Assembly (NCBI GenBank): GCA_964443135.1
Contig: CAYUBQ010000042.1
Span: 1-34,866, forward strand
DNA from: JAIPEI01 sp964443135
GTDB lineage: Bacteria; Desulfobacterota; DSM-4660; Desulfatiglandales; HGW-15
Direction of reading: 5' to 3'
DNA: 34,866 bases
How positions within the stretch are numbered: position 1 is the stretch's first letter; every line of letters starts with the position of its first letter. Both the position numbers and the translations under genes were made by a program. Positions 32,955 to 34,866 of the stretch are shown here, in pieces. The notes beneath the pieces were generated by a model, which saw only the letters and a list, made by a program, of their open reading frames with translations, made no database searches and had not been told where the DNA came from.

Positions 32955-34649
32955 ATGAACATGAATCCCTATGCGTGGTCTCTCGTGGCGGCGGCCCTGG
33001 TCTCGGCGGCCCTGGGGGGATACGTGTGGCGACACCGGGCCTCCACCGGGGCGCGCGCCTTTCCCCTCCTCATGTTCTCCCTGGCCTGGTGGTCCTTTGC
33101 CTACGGCATGGAGGTGGCGAGCACGGCCCCGGGGGTCACGGCGTTCTGGGGGATCGTCGAGTACCCGGCAATCGCCTCGTCCCCCGTGCTCTGGTTGATC
33201 TTCACCCTCGGGTACGCCGGGAAGTCAAATCGGCTTTCCCGCCCTCTGCTGGGCGGCCTGTTCCTCTTGCCCCTGATCACCGTGATCCTGGTGACGACCA
33301 ACCCATGGCACCATCTCTACTACCGCAGCACCGCCCTGGACTCGAGCGGCGCCTTTCCCCTGCTGGCGCTGAGGCCCGGACCCGGCTACTGGCTCCATGT
33401 GGTCTACTCGTATGTCTGCCTGCTGGCCGGCACCATGCTCCTCTTCTCCGTCTGGGTTCGCTCGTCCCGTCTCTACCGGCGCCAGGCCGGAATCATGCTG
33501 CTGGGGGCGTCGGTCCCCTTTGCGAGCAACGTGTTGTACATGTCCGGGATCCGGCCCTTCGGCCACCTGGACCTGACGCCTTTCGCCTTCACCGTGACCG
33601 GCCTGGTCGTGGCGTTCGGCCTGTTCCGTTACCGCCTCTTCGATCTCACGCCGCTCGCCCACGGCGTGCTCCTGGAGAACCTGAGGGAAGGGATCGTCGT
33701 GCTGGATGGAGAGCAGAGGATGGTGGAGATGAACCCGGCCGCCCGGCGGATGGTCGGCAGGGACGGGCGGCCGTTCCTCGGGCTGCACGCGAGCCGGGTC
33801 TTTGCCGATCATCCCGCGCTGGTGGATCTGGTCTGCAGCGGCTCGGAGGCCGAGCGGGAGGTGGAGCTTCGCGATCCCGCCCGGGTGCTCGAGGCCCGCT
33901 ACTCCCCGCTGATCGAGGGTGGGGAGGCCTCCGTCGGGGGGCTCCTGGTCCTGCGGGACGTGACGGAGGCCAAGCAGGCCGAGCGGGCGTTGAGAAAGGG
34001 CCACGAGCGGCTGGAGCTCCTCCTCCACGCCATGCCCCAGGCCATCCTGGTGATCGAGGCGAAGACCCACCGGATCGTGGACGCCAACCCCCAGGCCTGC
34101 CTTCTCATCGGGTTGCCCCCGGACCGGATCGTGGGAAGGCGCTGCCACTCCTTCGTCTGCCGGTCCCGGGAAGGCGACTGTCCGATCACGAATGCGGGGA
34201 AGCATCTGGACCGGTCCGAGAGCGTTCTCGTCACCGCCGAAGGGGAGGAGATCCCCGTCCTGAAGACGGTCCTGGCCATCGACGTGGACGGCGAGGAGTG
34301 GCTCATCGAGAGCATCTCCGACATCACCGAGCTCAAGCGGGCGGAGCTGGAGCGGTTGGAGAAAGAGAAGCTCCAGGCGCTCGTGGAGACGGCGGGTGCG
34401 GTCTGCCACGAGATGAACCAACCTCTGATGGGGATCTCCGGGTACGGCGAGCTGGCGCTCATGGAGCTCGACGCGGGGCACCCCGTCCGCCCCGGGATCG
34501 AGAAGGTCCTGGAGCAGGTCGGGCGAATGACGGAGATCACACGCAAGCTCACGCGGATCACGAACTATCGGACGAAGGAGTACCTGAGCGGGAAGATCCT
34601 GGACATCGACTCGTCCGCCCGGGTGGACGGGGGCGACACCACGTTTTAG
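32955..34649 (+). CDS. Seven-helix, double-PAS sensor with H-box but no ATP-binding domain
   Basis: The 564-residue protein has seven N-terminal membrane helices (7-25, 35-53, 71-88, 97-115, 144-166, 177-195, 206-224) of the HisKA_7TM sensor type (WWSFAYGMEVAS, NPWHHLYY). PAS1 spans about 238-345 and PAS2 about 353-460; PAS2 has Cys397, Cys402 and Cys409 (GRRCHSFVC, EGDCPI). The phospho-acceptor H-box AVCHEMNQPLMGISGYGEL (His485) and a dimerisation helix follow. The protein stops at 564 after ITNYRTKEYLSGKILDID, with no N, G1 or G2 boxes of a HATPase domain. A response regulator starts 47 nt later. ATG 32955 or 32961 are the possible starts. Confidence 0.88.
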   Translation: MNMNPYAWSLVAAALVSAALGGYVWRHRASTGARAFPLLMFSLAWWSFAYGMEVASTAPGVTAFWGIVEYPAIASSPVLWLIFTLGYAGKSNRLSRPLLGGLFLLPLITVILVTTNPWHHLYYRSTALDSSGAFPLLALRPGPGYWLHVVYSYVCLLAGTMLLFSVWVRSSRLYRRQAGIMLLGASVPFASNVLYMSGIRPFGHLDLTPFAFTVTGLVVAFGLFRYRLFDLTPLAHGVLLENLREGIVVLDGEQRMVEMNPAARRMVGRDGRPFLGLHASRVFADHPALVDLVCSGSEAEREVELRDPARVLEARYSPLIEGGEASVGGLLVLRDVTEAKQAERALRKGHERLELLLHAMPQAILVIEAKTHRIVDANPQACLLIGLPPDRIVGRRCHSFVCRSREGDCPITNAGKHLDRSESVLVTAEGEEIPVLKTVLAIDVDGEEWLIESISDITELKRAELERLEKEKLQALVETAGAVCHEMNQPLMGISGYGELALMELDAGHPVRPGIEKVLEQVGRMTEITRKLTRITNYRTKEYLSGKILDIDSSARVDGGDTTF

Positions 34650-34696
34650 AACGCCTCCGGGGTCCCGGCGCGAGGCGGTGAACGGCGGGTTCGGCG

Positions 34697-34866
34697 ATGA
34701 AGCGAAGCATCCTGGTGGTGGACGACGAGGCTTCCATTCGAGACGTCCTCGAAAAGACCCTGGTCCGGGCGGGTTACGACGTTCGGAGCGCGGCCTCGGC
34801 CGGGGAGGCCCTGGGGATCCTTCAGCACGAGAGCATCATGGTCATGATCCTGGATCTCCATCTCGG
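34697..34866 (+). CDS. Response regulator receiver domain (truncated by window edge)
   Basis: The first 56 residues encode the start of a CheY-like receiver domain: SILVVDDE (acidic pair Asp9-Asp10) and the phospho-acceptor strand VMILDLHL (Asp53). The output domain lies beyond the window. It begins 47 nt after the sensor gene and is very likely its partner. The ribosome site is weak, so translation may be coupled to the upstream gene. Confidence 0.88.
   Translation, partial: MKRSILVVDDEASIRDVLEKTLVRAGYDVRSAASAGEALGILQHESIMVMILDLHL

Overview
This is a GC-rich window (coding regions strongly G/C at third codon positions) from a Gram-negative bacterium. An outer-membrane lipoprotein plus RND pump, two consensus sigma-54 promoters, a FlgC-like rod protein, cysteine-marked PAS domains and frequent GTG/TTG starts with strong Shine-Dalgarno sites fit a Desulfobacterota/Deltaproteobacteria-type chromosome. 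That assignment is inference from gene content. I see no phage, insertion sequence, CRISPR array, tRNA or rRNA. It reads as core chromosome with several poorly described secreted proteins.

Layout. 1-2.5 kb: a patatin lipase and a nitroreductase, translationally coupled on the minus strand, divergent from a PhzF-family isomerase. 2.7-9.2 kb: a complete efflux operon (TetR regulator, outer-membrane factor, periplasmic adaptor, RND pump) whose promoter contains a perfect inverted repeat, the likely autoregulatory operator. 9.3-11.2 kb: a zinc-ribbon / transmembrane / retropepsin-like membrane protein. 11.25-11.75 kb: a non-coding gap with a near-consensus promoter and an opposing terminator. 11.75-15.1 kb: a histidinol-phosphatase-type PHP enzyme, a DMT transporter and an FAD-dependent dehydrogenase.

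15.1-22.9 kb: a promoter followed by three large exported proteins in a row. They are an 828-aa protein of unknown family, a 965-aa protein with three PASTA repeats and cysteine-rich modules, and a PDZ protein with disulfide-type Sel1 repeats. Two small proteins follow behind their own promoter. This block is the best candidate for an undescribed system, probably an envelope or surface assembly, but its function is not readable from sequence. 22.9-25.3 kb: a sigma-54-driven LysM-RlpA protein without a visible signal peptide, a stand-alone FlgC-like protein, a two-domain thioredoxin and a small orphan protein. 25.3-28.2 kb: HisC and an iron-sulfur flavoprotein on the minus strand, divergent from a DUF72 protein.

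28.15-28.95 kb: a lower-GC gap holding a perfect sigma-54 promoter that points at a possible 56-aa (or 33-aa) orphan protein. 28.9-32.7 kb: an SGNH-hydrolase-like secreted protein with a carbohydrate-binding-like C terminus, YcgN, a five-helix membrane protein, a terminator followed by a REPIN-like inverted pair of palindromes, and a soluble DUF1285-like protein. 32.9 kb to the end: a seven-helix, double-PAS sensor that keeps the phospho-acceptor histidine but has no ATP-binding domain, followed by the start of a response regulator cut by the window edge.
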